Position numbers and translations under genes: made by a program | Shown: positions 7,268 through 15,387 of the stretch, one piece after another | How the letters are laid out: each line of letters opens with the position of its first letter | How positions within the stretch are numbered: the stretch's first letter is position 1 | Source of the DNA: a virus | Direction: 5' to 3' (one strand) | Virus record (IMG/VR): IMGVR_UViG_3300004807_000009 | Coordinates: 1 to 34,577 of that record | Length of the DNA stretch: 34,577 bases | Notes under the pieces: model-generated | What the model saw: the letters and a program-made list of their open reading frames with translations, nothing else | Told to the model about the DNA's origin: nothing | Databases searched by the model: none

Positions 7268-7999
7268 TTAAGATGTTAATAAACTAGAACCAGATGGTGC
7301 ATATCCACCGCCCAAATTAAATGTACCACTTCCACCACCAGAATTAGGGGATTGATTGCCACTTAAACCATATAAAGCAGCCAAATTACTAATATTATTT
7401 ACTCCACCAGCATACGCATTTGCTTGACCAATTTGACTTGCTGCTTGTGCATTACCTAATCCTGAAGTTAATCCAGCCACATTTGTACCTGTGCCAATCA
7501 TAGCATTTGCAGCACCAGTAGCACCTTGTAAACCCATACCAGCTATTCCAGATAAACGATTATATATATTGGTTTGTTGGCCTTGAAAATTATTAAATGC
7601 TTGTTGATATGCATTTTGAGCATAATTTTGGGTAAATAATTGGTTGGCTAAGTTTACATTAGAGCCACCACCACCTACGTTAGCATTTTCAATAGTTGCC
7701 CCTTGCCCTTGACCAAGCATAAACTGGTAATTTGGCGCAAGATTAGCGTTTAAATCTGCATTAGTAAATTGTTTAGTTAAATACGGTAATTGTTGATTTA
7801 AAGCATTTACACCAGTTTGACCTAATGCTTGATAAGGAGCATATTGTTGTGCGCCTTGTTGACCAGCAGCCAAAACTTGTTGTTGAGCTTGTAAAGTTGC
7901 ATTCGCTTGAGTTTGTGCAGCATTTTGCTGACCTCTAGCAGAAATTGCACCACCAAGTAAAGATCCACCTGCTATAACCGCAGCGGTTACCCATGTCAT
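7268..7999 (-). CDS. DNA transfer/ejection protein, P22 gp7-like
   Basis: Encodes 243 residues. The N-terminus has a hydrophobic Gly/Ala segment (residues 4-21, AAVIAGGSLLGGAISARG) followed by a long Q/A/N-rich helical region (QQNAAQTQANATLQAQQQ) and a Gly/Asn/Ser-rich tail. This pattern is typical of podoviral DNA transfer proteins that are packaged inside the head and injected. It overlaps the cupin-like gene by 4 nt. Expected to cooperate with the 496- and 778-residue proteins in a trans-envelope channel. Confidence 0.75.
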   Translation of the reverse strand: MTWVTAAVIAGGSLLGGAISARGQQNAAQTQANATLQAQQQVLAAGQQGAQQYAPYQALGQTGVNALNQQLPYLTKQFTNADLNANLAPNYQFMLGQGQGATIENANVGGGGSNVNLANQLFTQNYAQNAYQQAFNNFQGQQTNIYNRLSGIAGMGLQGATGAANAMIGTGTNVAGLTSGLGNAQAASQIGQANAYAGGVNNISNLAALYGLSGNQSPNSGGGSGTFNLGGGYAPSGSSLLTS

Positions 8000-8451
8000 A
8001 ATGTATTCTCCTTACCTGTAATTATAAACTTTTTAAGCTCATTATTAAAATCAAAAAGTGCTAAATTATCAGGCTCAATCAGTTGTTTTTCTATAATTTC
8101 TAAGTCTTTTTCATCAGTTTTATGTATTGTTATGCCAATCGCATCAGTTAATGCTAAAGTCACTCTTTTTGTGCCAGCTTTAGATTCGACAACATCGCCA
8201 GCATTTAATGTTTTCATGCCCTGTTCAGTCCAAGCCATAATTTGACCACTTGCACACATAAATAAATGATCTTCTTTATGTATTTTGCCAACAATTAAAG
8301 TACCAGCCGATCTAAAAACTTTACGACAATACATACCGCCACTAAAATAATGGTCAGTTTTTAACTCTGCTTGTGGCATATTTACCATTTCTGCCTGCAA
8401 AGCATTAATTTGTTCACGACTTGGCACAAAGTTATCAATAATATTTGTCAT
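7996..8451 (-). CDS. cupin-like protein of unknown function in the ejection block
   Basis: Encodes 151 residues. The segment HYFSGGMYCRKVFRSAGTL, then VGKIHKEDHLFMCASG and AGDVVESKAGTKR, fits the alternating strand-turn pattern of a small cupin barrel; His and Glu/His in IHKEDH could bind a metal. Small cupin-like proteins are often found among podoviral head/ejection genes, without a known job. It sits between the gp26-position fibre protein and the gp7-like gene and overlaps both by a few bases. It may be structural rather than enzymatic. Confidence 0.65.
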   Translation of the reverse strand: MTNIIDNFVPSREQINALQAEMVNMPQAELKTDHYFSGGMYCRKVFRSAGTLIVGKIHKEDHLFMCASGQIMAWTEQGMKTLNAGDVVESKAGTKRVTLALTDAIGITIHKTDEKDLEIIEKQLIEPDNLALFDFNNELKKFIITGKENTL

Positions 8452-9104
8452 TATGTAGCCTGTGTCTGTGCCGTCAAAATGCCGTTAGTAAATGTCATAC
8501 TGCCATTAGTACCGCCACTAGTTAATTTAGCAGTTGTTATCGTTACCGTTAATCCACCTGATATATCTGTGTAAGGAATAGTAGTAGAAGCTGTAAATGG
8601 TGATGTGCCGTTGCCTTTAAGATAACCAGTAAGGGTTATTGCACCTGATCCGCCTGACGGAACACCCAAAGTTCCAGCCAAACTTACTGCGCCAGTTGAT
8701 GCTGTGCTTGGAGTTAACCCAGATAGCGTAGTTACAAAAGATGTAACACCTGTATTGGCAATAGTTACATTACCAGTTGCGCTAGATACACTAATACCAG
8801 TTCCTGCAATATTAGATAAAACACCTGTATTTGCTACAGAAATTGTACCTGCACCATTAGTAATGCCAATGCCTGAACCATTAGACAAAGTATTTAAATT
8901 ATAGGTTGAGCCATTACCAATTAATAATTGACCATTAGTCGGTATTGCAGTTGTACCTGTACCGCCTGATGATGGAGCTATTCCTAAAGAAACCGAAATA
9001 CCTATTGTAGTAGGATTTTGTAACCATAACAACCAAGGCAAGGATGGTTTTTGTGTAAATTGGTCTAAAAAAGGCGCATTAGGAAAATTAATATTAGTGT
9101 TCAC
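8451..9104 (-). CDS. short tail fibre/needle-position protein with fibre repeats
   Basis: Encodes about 217 residues from GTG 9104, chosen because AAGGTGAG lies just upstream; GTG 9113 is an alternative. A hydrophobic, proline-rich N-terminus (SLPWLLWLQNP) is followed by Gly/Thr/Ser/Asn-rich beta repeats. The block GYLKGNGTSPFTAS recurs in the 439-residue fibre gene (13266-14585). It lies directly after the gp10-like gene, where P22 encodes the tail needle gp26, but the sequence is beta-repeat, not the gp26 coiled coil. Role in the tail tip is inferred from position and composition. Confidence 0.65.
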   Translation of the reverse strand: MNTNINFPNAPFLDQFTQKPSLPWLLWLQNPTTIGISVSLGIAPSSGGTGTTAIPTNGQLLIGNGSTYNLNTLSNGSGIGITNGAGTISVANTGVLSNIAGTGISVSSATGNVTIANTGVTSFVTTLSGLTPSTASTGAVSLAGTLGVPSGGSGAITLTGYLKGNGTSPFTASTTIPYTDISGGLTVTITTAKLTSGGTNGSMTFTNGILTAQTQAT

Positions 9105-10560
9105 CAGGCTCACCTTTTAAATTGGCTGACACAATAACGCACTTGATTGGATCACTAACAGACACTTCAAATATACGATCTCTTGACCATCCTAATCTGC
9201 GCCATATAGCACGATTACGATATTTACCCACCAATCCAATGCTAGTCCAATGCTCATTAGAATAAGTTGAACCACCGTCACTTGACCAACGCAACATGGC
9301 TTGTGGATTCTGACCTTGACCTGTTTCTAATCCCACTCCTGGCTGAAATTGTATTTGCAGTTCGCTAAAGTATTGACGTTGTAAATCAGAAACTAAATGA
9401 GGGCATCTACGCAATCTGCGTATTGTATTACCGTTATCAGTATATACAGCGTTATCGAGCTGATAAATAATGCCGTTAGCATAATCACCTACCAAATACA
9501 CATTGTTAAAGAACGCACCGCAATTTGCTCTATGTCTGTGATAACCAGTTGCTTGATCCCAATATAACCATTTATGCCACATCTTTGTAGTTAAGTCATA
9601 TACCCATGTAATATCAATAGTAGGAAATGACACTACATACATTTCATGGCCTTCTAGCTGATAAGTAAAAGCTACTGCATCAGCAATGTATTGATTCATT
9701 AATGTTTGTTCGACAGCGTGAGTTGATATTCTTGTGAATTGATACCCTTCAATACCACCAATCATTGCTTGACCACGAGTATCTTGAGACACAAACAAGA
9801 ATAAACTAGAAAAACGTGCAATAGAAAATGGCGCAGCGCAACCATGCTGTACGTTTGTGCCAGGTATTCTTTGAAATGGAAATGTTGTAATACCTTGTAT
9901 TGTGCTACCTACGTCTGTCCATACTTCAGATGTATTTTCACCTAATAAAAATACTTGTCTGCGATCAACAATTAAAGATACTAAATTATCAGGTGAACCA
10001 TCTTTTGCGCCATATAATGCAGGGCTAGTTGTTACACCTACACTTGTCGCTGACCAATTTTGTGTATTCTGTTCGTTATAAATAATATAATTATCAACAA
10101 CGTCACAAACTGTTGCGCCCTGCCACGGCCCATCTGTTGAAGCTATAGTAGCAAAAACATTTGTGCTTGCAATCCATGTGTAACGATTAGGACCATCAAC
10201 AATATATGCAGTTAATCCATTGTTATATGTTTGATTATCTGTAATCGAAACAGAACCTGTTGATGTTGTTAAAGTTCCAACTTGCGTACTTGTATAAACA
10301 CCTGAATTAACCGTTATTGAATAAACATAAGGCCCTACAACAGCTATTAAATATTTGCCGCCCGATAAAGCCCTCATGCCACGAACTTGACTAGGGAATA
10401 ATTGTAAAATCTTAGTTAATCCTGGTGTTGGATATAAAGCAATTGCGCCACGATCTTGTTTAAATGGATCAATTTCAGGATAGAAATTAATACACTCTTG
10501 TGCATCCTGATATATCGAAGGAGCTTCGTAAGATGGGCCTACGAACCCAAAGTCTGCCAT
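9094..10560 (-). CDS. packaged DNA stabilisation protein, P22 gp10-like
   Basis: Encodes 488 residues, the length expected of gp10 (about 470). The N-terminus DFGFVGPSYEAPSIYQDAQ and the following CINFYPE, with a repeated beta-propeller-like body (GGKYLIAVVGPYVYSI and similar), match the P22 gp10 family as I know it. In P22, gp10 forms a ring below gp4 that seals the portal and carries the tailspikes and needle. It is encoded right after the gp4-like gene and before a tail-tip protein, the same order as P22. The start overlaps the gp4-like stop. Confidence 0.88.
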   Translation of the reverse strand: MADFGFVGPSYEAPSIYQDAQECINFYPEIDPFKQDRGAIALYPTPGLTKILQLFPSQVRGMRALSGGKYLIAVVGPYVYSITVNSGVYTSTQVGTLTTSTGSVSITDNQTYNNGLTAYIVDGPNRYTWIASTNVFATIASTDGPWQGATVCDVVDNYIIYNEQNTQNWSATSVGVTTSPALYGAKDGSPDNLVSLIVDRRQVFLLGENTSEVWTDVGSTIQGITTFPFQRIPGTNVQHGCAAPFSIARFSSLFLFVSQDTRGQAMIGGIEGYQFTRISTHAVEQTLMNQYIADAVAFTYQLEGHEMYVVSFPTIDITWVYDLTTKMWHKWLYWDQATGYHRHRANCGAFFNNVYLVGDYANGIIYQLDNAVYTDNGNTIRRLRRCPHLVSDLQRQYFSELQIQFQPGVGLETGQGQNPQAMLRWSSDGGSTYSNEHWTSIGLVGKYRNRAIWRRLGWSRDRIFEVSVSDPIKCVIVSANLKGEPGEH

Positions 10561-11531
10561 TATCTAAAGAACCCACCAGATAAAATCCATCCAGCATCTT
10601 TTTGTCTGCTCGACAACATAGCGTCTTGGAATCTTGCTGACTGAATAGGTTTCATGTTTGTACGTTTAATTGTTGCTTTTGCTTGTGCTGCATAGGCATT
10701 AATCATTCCTATTTGCGTTGCAGATGCTTTGCCATACATAGGCATTAGACGTTCAGCTAAACACCATCTAAGAGCCATTGAATAGCCTTGAGGTAATACA
10801 ACAGTATCATACATCGTTACATAACGAGAAAATAATGTATCGGCAAAAATGTGCATTTCGCCTTGCGATGGATTAGGCCATACAAAAATGTTTCCTAATG
10901 TTTCGGTTGGTTGATAATAAAGAGCTTTGGGCCACGGACCAGCAAGCGTCTTTAATCCAATCATTTCGTAATCTTCTACGTTAAGAATTGCAACTGGATA
11001 GTCAAGACCGCCATTAGTAATAGGTTGATTATTGCTGTATGTATTAATACGCACAAAAGCACTATTAATAGCAAGGGGTCGCTGATAATACGAATTAATT
11101 GTTGTAGATGCAACAGTTTGATTGATGTTAACAGTATATGTACCAACTTCATTAATGTTGCCCCCTGCGCCTGTATTGAACGCTACAATAGTCGTTCCAT
11201 TAGATATGCCTGTACCACTAAGTGTTTGACCTAATGCAATTGCGCCACTTGTAATTGATGTAACTGTAAGGGTTGTGCCTGATATTGAGCCAACAAATAC
11301 CGCACCTATTGTACCGCCAGGGCCTATTGTATATTGTGTTACACCTGACGTAATCGGATAAATGATTTCTGTCTTATAAGAAACCATCATTGACTCGTTT
11401 GACCATTGATCAATCATATCGTTTAACATATCAAACGCATCTTGAGATTGATAAGAGTCAGGCACTTCTCCAGCTTCTAAAGCACCAATGTCTTTTAATG
11501 AACGAGAAATAATATCAATAGGCTGAGTCAT
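10560..11531 (-). CDS. head completion/tail accessory factor, P22 gp4-like, with inserted beta domain
   Basis: Encodes 323 residues, roughly twice the P22 gp4 length (166). Residues 1-70 ([27 protein letters not shown]) and 150-323 ([28 protein letters not shown]) match the gp4 family, which binds the portal after packaging. Between them, about residues 75-146 are a Gly/Thr/Ser-rich block ([46 protein letters not shown]) that looks like an extra surface beta domain. Its start lies against the 88-residue gene stop and its stop against gp10. Confidence 0.85.
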   Translation of the reverse strand: MTQPIDIISRSLKDIGALEAGEVPDSYQSQDAFDMLNDMIDQWSNESMMVSYKTEIIYPITSGVTQYTIGPGGTIGAVFVGSISGTTLTVTSITSGAIALGQTLSGTGISNGTTIVAFNTGAGGNINEVGTYTVNINQTVASTTINSYYQRPLAINSAFVRINTYSNNQPITNGGLDYPVAILNVEDYEMIGLKTLAGPWPKALYYQPTETLGNIFVWPNPSQGEMHIFADTLFSRYVTMYDTVVLPQGYSMALRWCLAERLMPMYGKASATQIGMINAYAAQAKATIKRTNMKPIQSARFQDAMLSSRQKDAGWILSGGFFR

Positions 11532-11797
11532 TAACTACTCCAAGGTAAATTAGGTGTAATAATTGGTAAATTAGCTAAAGTAGCTATTTGTTTATCTAAG
11601 TTAGTTTGTATTGCTGTTACTTTAACAATCTCAATAGTTGTTTGTGTAGCTGCATCAGCTCGTGTGCAATAAAAATATTGAGAACCTGCAGGAGATGGAA
11701 ATGCACTCGCAAAAGTAACTGACATAGTTGTAGCTACGTTGGTTAAACTAGACGCTAGAGTTGTATTGGCGTTGTTTGCGAATAACATATTTGCCAT
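11531..11797 (-). CDS. small tail/virion structural protein
   Basis: Encodes 88 residues: [31 protein letters not shown], then an [20 protein letters not shown] strand pair. Short proteins that begin with FANNA-type motifs and carry an EIVKVT strand are common in the tail-fibre clusters of podoviruses and are thought to be structural. It is squeezed between the tailspike and the gp4-like genes with no space. No signal peptide. Precise role unknown. Confidence 0.6.
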   Translation of the reverse strand: MANMLFANNANTTLASSLTNVATTMSVTFASAFPSPAGSQYFYCTRADAATQTTIEIVKVTAIQTNLDKQIATLANLPIITPNLPWSS

Positions 11798-11800
11798 GTC

Positions 11801-13264
11801 TTAAGCCACTCTAGTAATTGTTGCCCAATTTGTAAAAACAGCAGATGCTTTGCTAACCTGAAATTGTGATTGAACATACCCAGTATTTGTAGCACTTCGC
11901 CTAACAATATCCGAAGTCCAAGTTACAGAACCCGCTGATATATCAAACAATCTAGTTGATGCCTCAGTAAATGTTCCTTCGACTGTTTCATACCAATAAC
12001 TAGACCGCATAGCATAGTCTGAGCTATCAACATATCCACCACGAGTCACTAAATAAACAGCAGTAACATCATAGGTGTAATTAAAATTAAAAGAGGATTG
12101 CGACCCTCCAGAACTACTTGTCTGTGTTTGTCTAAGCATTTGCAAATTATTTGCATAAATGCCTGGCGTAGTCATAATAGTATTTGGTTCACTAGGAACT
12201 TCACTATTTGTTTGATAAGTATATCCTGGCAAAAATTGTGGTATTAAACTTGGATCGCCACCTACCAATACTTTTGGATTAGCAGTTAGAACCATCGAAT
12301 ATGGAAAACTGAATTCACAACCATAAAATTCTGAATAACTATTTGCGTTTACTAAACTAACCGTACAAATTTCTTGAATACACCCAAAAAACTTATTTGA
12401 ATTATTATCTATACCAGAAGCACTCATTTGAGAAATAATAATTCCTGTTGGTGTTGCGTTTGGAGATGTTCCTGTATTAACACCTTCCATGTGTACTTTA
12501 GAAAATATATTGGTAGAACCATCATCTATTTGAACGCCTGTGTTCGTACTTTGACCAATACGGATATCATTAAAACTGTTTCTAGTGTTTCCACCAGAAT
12601 GCCCTGAAGTTCCTGCCAACCAAATGCCACGGTTACAAAAATTAATTTCACAAGCAGAAATGATGTTATACCAACAGCCACTATCTACAGCAGAAATTGG
12701 TAAACCACTTCTAAAAATAAATCCTTCTGTTAAACCAGTTAAAAACAAATCATATATAACATTAAATGTTTGATATACAGTTGTTGTATTGATTACTATA
12801 TTTTCAGGTACAAGACCTACGCCATATACTGAAGTTTTGCTATTGCCATCAATTGTTAAATGTTCAATACCGCAATTACTGTCTGATAAGCGAATAACAT
12901 ACATATTATTGCTACCAGCTTTAAGAATAGTAGAGCGACCAGAGCCACGCAAAAATATTCTTCCAGAAGAACTAGATGAGCTTGTATATGGAATTAAAAT
13001 ACCATTAAAAACATTATCTGCACCAGCAATACCATTTAGCAAATAAGTTCCAGCAGGAAAAAATACAGTTCCTCCTCCTGCCGAACGGACAGCGTTAATA
13101 GTATTTTGACAAGCAATGGTGTCATCTGTAGTACCGTCACCAACAGCACCAAAATCTTTTACAGAAAAAACTTCTTGCGCTTTTTCATTAATAGTTCTAT
13201 TAATAGCTCCTACTGGCGTTAGCCCACCATTTTTAAAATCAATTTTTGGAATAAGCGTAGACAT
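11801..13264 (-). CDS. tailspike with pectate-lyase-type beta-helix
   Basis: Encodes 487 residues. After a short N-terminal part, residues 33-78 contain the tailspike/pectate lyase signature FSVKDFGAVGDGTTDDT, then AGGGTVFFPAGTYLL, and the body has the N/G/I-rich rungs of a right-handed parallel beta-helix. Such proteins are trimeric receptor-binding or polysaccharide-depolymerising spikes. The substrate cannot be read from the sequence, and catalytic residues are not obvious. It sits in the fibre block and probably sets host range together with the fibre genes beside it. Confidence 0.82.
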   Translation of the reverse strand: MSTLIPKIDFKNGGLTPVGAINRTINEKAQEVFSVKDFGAVGDGTTDDTIACQNTINAVRSAGGGTVFFPAGTYLLNGIAGADNVFNGILIPYTSSSSSSGRIFLRGSGRSTILKAGSNNMYVIRLSDSNCGIEHLTIDGNSKTSVYGVGLVPENIVINTTTVYQTFNVIYDLFLTGLTEGFIFRSGLPISAVDSGCWYNIISACEINFCNRGIWLAGTSGHSGGNTRNSFNDIRIGQSTNTGVQIDDGSTNIFSKVHMEGVNTGTSPNATPTGIIISQMSASGIDNNSNKFFGCIQEICTVSLVNANSYSEFYGCEFSFPYSMVLTANPKVLVGGDPSLIPQFLPGYTYQTNSEVPSEPNTIMTTPGIYANNLQMLRQTQTSSSGGSQSSFNFNYTYDVTAVYLVTRGGYVDSSDYAMRSSYWYETVEGTFTEASTRLFDISAGSVTWTSDIVRRSATNTGYVQSQFQVSKASAVFTNWATITRVA

Positions 13265-13265
13265 A

Positions 13266-14585
13266 TTATTTTCCTTGTAAAACTTTTATTTGGTTTTGTA
13301 AATCTTCAACTGTAGCAAGTACATTTTGAAGTGATAAAACTACTACCGCTAACACAGATCTATCGTAATAACCCCAAGGTTTTCCTTCTTCAGGTATAGG
13401 GGCAGCTTCAGGGCCAATGGCAGCATTTACATTTTGAGCATAAAAACCTAATTGACGTTCTTTGCCAAATATATCGGCTTTTTCAGAATTGTAATACCAG
13501 TATCCTGGAACTAATGCTTTAAGCATGGAGTCAGGATTTGACGGCACACCATCTTTAATTTTCCATGTTTCATCTGAAACAGAACTAATTACACCAGAAG
13601 CGGAGAAAGTAGCTGCGCCAGCACCATATGTACTCATAGTAACAATACCAGCAGAGCTAATACTTAACCTTTGAACGCTTGCGGTGTATAAATTTAAAGC
13701 AGCAGATCCAGTAGTTCCAATTCCCATTGGATTTGTGCTAACTGTATATACATCAGTTTGACCGCCAGCAAAAGCAGTGCCAATACCAATGTTTAAATTA
13801 GACCCACTAAATGATTGTGTTGAAGCAGCATTAGTTAATGAAAATAAAGTTCCATTAAATGTTAAATTTGAACTTGATTGAAATGCCGAAGTGCCGTTTC
13901 CATAGAGAATATAACCAGTAGAAAGACTTGTTAATCCTGTTCCACCATTTGCGACAGGCAATGCAGTACCAGAATATGTTATAGCCAATGTTCCAGACGT
14001 CGTTATAGGACTTCCAGAGATAGATAAAAATGATGGCACAGAAGCAGCAACGCTTGTAACTGTTCCTGTATAATCAGTTCCCCATGATGGTATGCCACCA
14101 ACAACACGCAAAATTGTTCCTGTAGAACCTATTGATAACTTTGACCATGTATTAGTAGCAGAACCATATAATAAATCGCCTGTAGTAACTGTATTTTGTC
14201 CTGTACCCCCATAAGTTGCACCGATAGTTGATGCGTTCCATGTGCCACTTGTTAATGTGCCTACACTTGTTAAACTTGAAGTAACAACAGTAGAATTTAA
14301 TGTTGTTCCTGTTAATGTTCCAGCAGCAGCAGTTACTGTTCCTGATGCACCTAGACTTATAGAAGTACCATTTACAGTTAAAGAACTATTGGCTAATTGA
14401 GCATTACTTATTGTGCCACTTAATGCACTTGTTGGAATAGTTGAAGATGCTGTAAACGCACTTGTACCGTTACCAATTAAATATCCTGTTAAAGTCGTAG
14501 CCGCACTTCCACCATTAGGAACTCCTAATACACCTGTACTAGAAGCTCCTTCAGCAAGAAATGATAAGTTACGAGGTATTGTCAT
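13266..14585 (-). CDS. tail fibre with C-terminal S74 intramolecular chaperone
   Basis: Encodes 439 residues. Residues 1-330 are Gly/Thr/Ser-rich fibre repeats, including GYLIGNGTSAFTAS and a TSSLTSVGTLTSGTWN...YGGTG...TTGDLLYGSATNT block. Residues about 337-439 form a peptidase S74 chaperone: it opens SDETWKIKDG (Ser337 and Lys342 in the conserved Ser-x4-Lys arrangement), continues with LGFYAQNV, YYDRSVLAVVV and ends in a short coiled coil. In this family the domain folds the trimer and then cuts itself off before the Ser. The start overlaps the upstream stop (ATGA). Confidence 0.85.
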   Translation of the reverse strand: MTIPRNLSFLAEGASSTGVLGVPNGGSAATTLTGYLIGNGTSAFTASSTIPTSALSGTISNAQLANSSLTVNGTSISLGASGTVTAAAGTLTGTTLNSTVVTSSLTSVGTLTSGTWNASTIGATYGGTGQNTVTTGDLLYGSATNTWSKLSIGSTGTILRVVGGIPSWGTDYTGTVTSVAASVPSFLSISGSPITTSGTLAITYSGTALPVANGGTGLTSLSTGYILYGNGTSAFQSSSNLTFNGTLFSLTNAASTQSFSGSNLNIGIGTAFAGGQTDVYTVSTNPMGIGTTGSAALNLYTASVQRLSISSAGIVTMSTYGAGAATFSASGVISSVSDETWKIKDGVPSNPDSMLKALVPGYWYYNSEKADIFGKERQLGFYAQNVNAAIGPEAAPIPEEGKPWGYYDRSVLAVVVLSLQNVLATVEDLQNQIKVLQGK

Positions 14586-15085
14586 TGTAAAAACTCCACC
14601 ACATCACCCACGTTTAAACCCGTTAAAAAAGTTATACTAGATGAATTTGTTTCTGTATAGTTAAGAGTTACAATTTGTTTACTACCGTTAACAAAAACTT
14701 TGAGACTGTTATTACCTGTTGTATATGTTAATCCTGTAAAAACAGTTTGTCCTTGAGTAGCTGTTTGATATGATTGTGTTCCTGCTGACGGTAAACCGCC
14801 ACCCAAATTATCCATTGACCAAATTTGCGAACCTAAAGCATTTTGTAAAACAAACTTATAAGAATATGCACCATTTAACCAAATTTCATTAGGTGGTCTG
14901 CCAGCAGAATCTAAAACAATTGGGTTTGAATTAGCTATTGATCCTGAAGCTGTTGTATATGTTGCTATTGATGTAGATGTTCCAGCAGCATAAGTATATA
15001 AAAGTCCACCAGATAAAGGTATCCCATTATTATCAAAAAACTGCCATCCTGCACCCCCTAATGGAGATAAATTGTATGACATCAT
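14582..15085 (-). CDS. tail fibre-associated structural protein
   Basis: Encodes 167 residues (two adjacent ATGs at 15085 and 15082; AAGGA favours the second). The N-terminus, GWQFFDNNGIPLSGGLLYTYAAGTS, with LDSAGRPPNEIWLNGAYSYKFVLQNA, is a widespread module at the start of phage tail fibres. The C-terminal part has strands (VFTGLTYTTGNNSLKVFVNG) like the tip domain of the 863-residue fibre. It may be a short fibre or an adaptor. It overlaps the S74 fibre gene by 4 nt. Confidence 0.7.
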   Translation of the reverse strand: MMSYNLSPLGGAGWQFFDNNGIPLSGGLLYTYAAGTSTSIATYTTASGSIANSNPIVLDSAGRPPNEIWLNGAYSYKFVLQNALGSQIWSMDNLGGGLPSAGTQSYQTATQGQTVFTGLTYTTGNNSLKVFVNGSKQIVTLNYTETNSSSITFLTGLNVGDVVEFLQ

Positions 15086-15387
15086 TAATCCTTCAATTTA
15101 AATGTTTTAGGAAGCCAAGGCAAAGCTACAGATTGCTCATTTTCTAAGGCTTTCATCTGTTCTTGTAACCTTAATTTTATTGTACTTACACCATTTTGCA
15201 TAGATTCTTTCTCAATCCAATCAACAATATCTTGCTCTTGCACTTGATCTACAGGTTTTTTGTCGGAAAAATACCAATTCCCTTCAGTTGCTACTTCTAA
15301 AGGTTCATTTATTAATTTACAAATGTAATGAGCATGACTAATTAAATCATTTTCAGTATTTATTTTAGTTATTTTCCAATCAAACAT
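15085..15387 (-). CDS. small tail-fibre-linked protein, possible assembly factor
   Basis: Encodes 100 residues from ATG 15387; the open frame upstream begins with a TTG and is less likely. MFDWKITKI at the N-terminus and the C-terminal helix ending ALPWLPKTFK are features of a widespread family of small phage proteins next to tail fibre genes; function unproven. It contains WFxxK, two Trp and an amphipathic helix (IKLRLQEQMKALENE). It overlaps the fibre stop by 8 nt and has no strong ribosome binding site, so it is probably translated by coupling to the fibre gene. Confidence 0.6.
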   Translation of the reverse strand: MFDWKITKINTENDLISHAHYICKLINEPLEVATEGNWYFSDKKPVDQVQEQDIVDWIEKESMQNGVSTIKLRLQEQMKALENEQSVALPWLPKTFKLKD

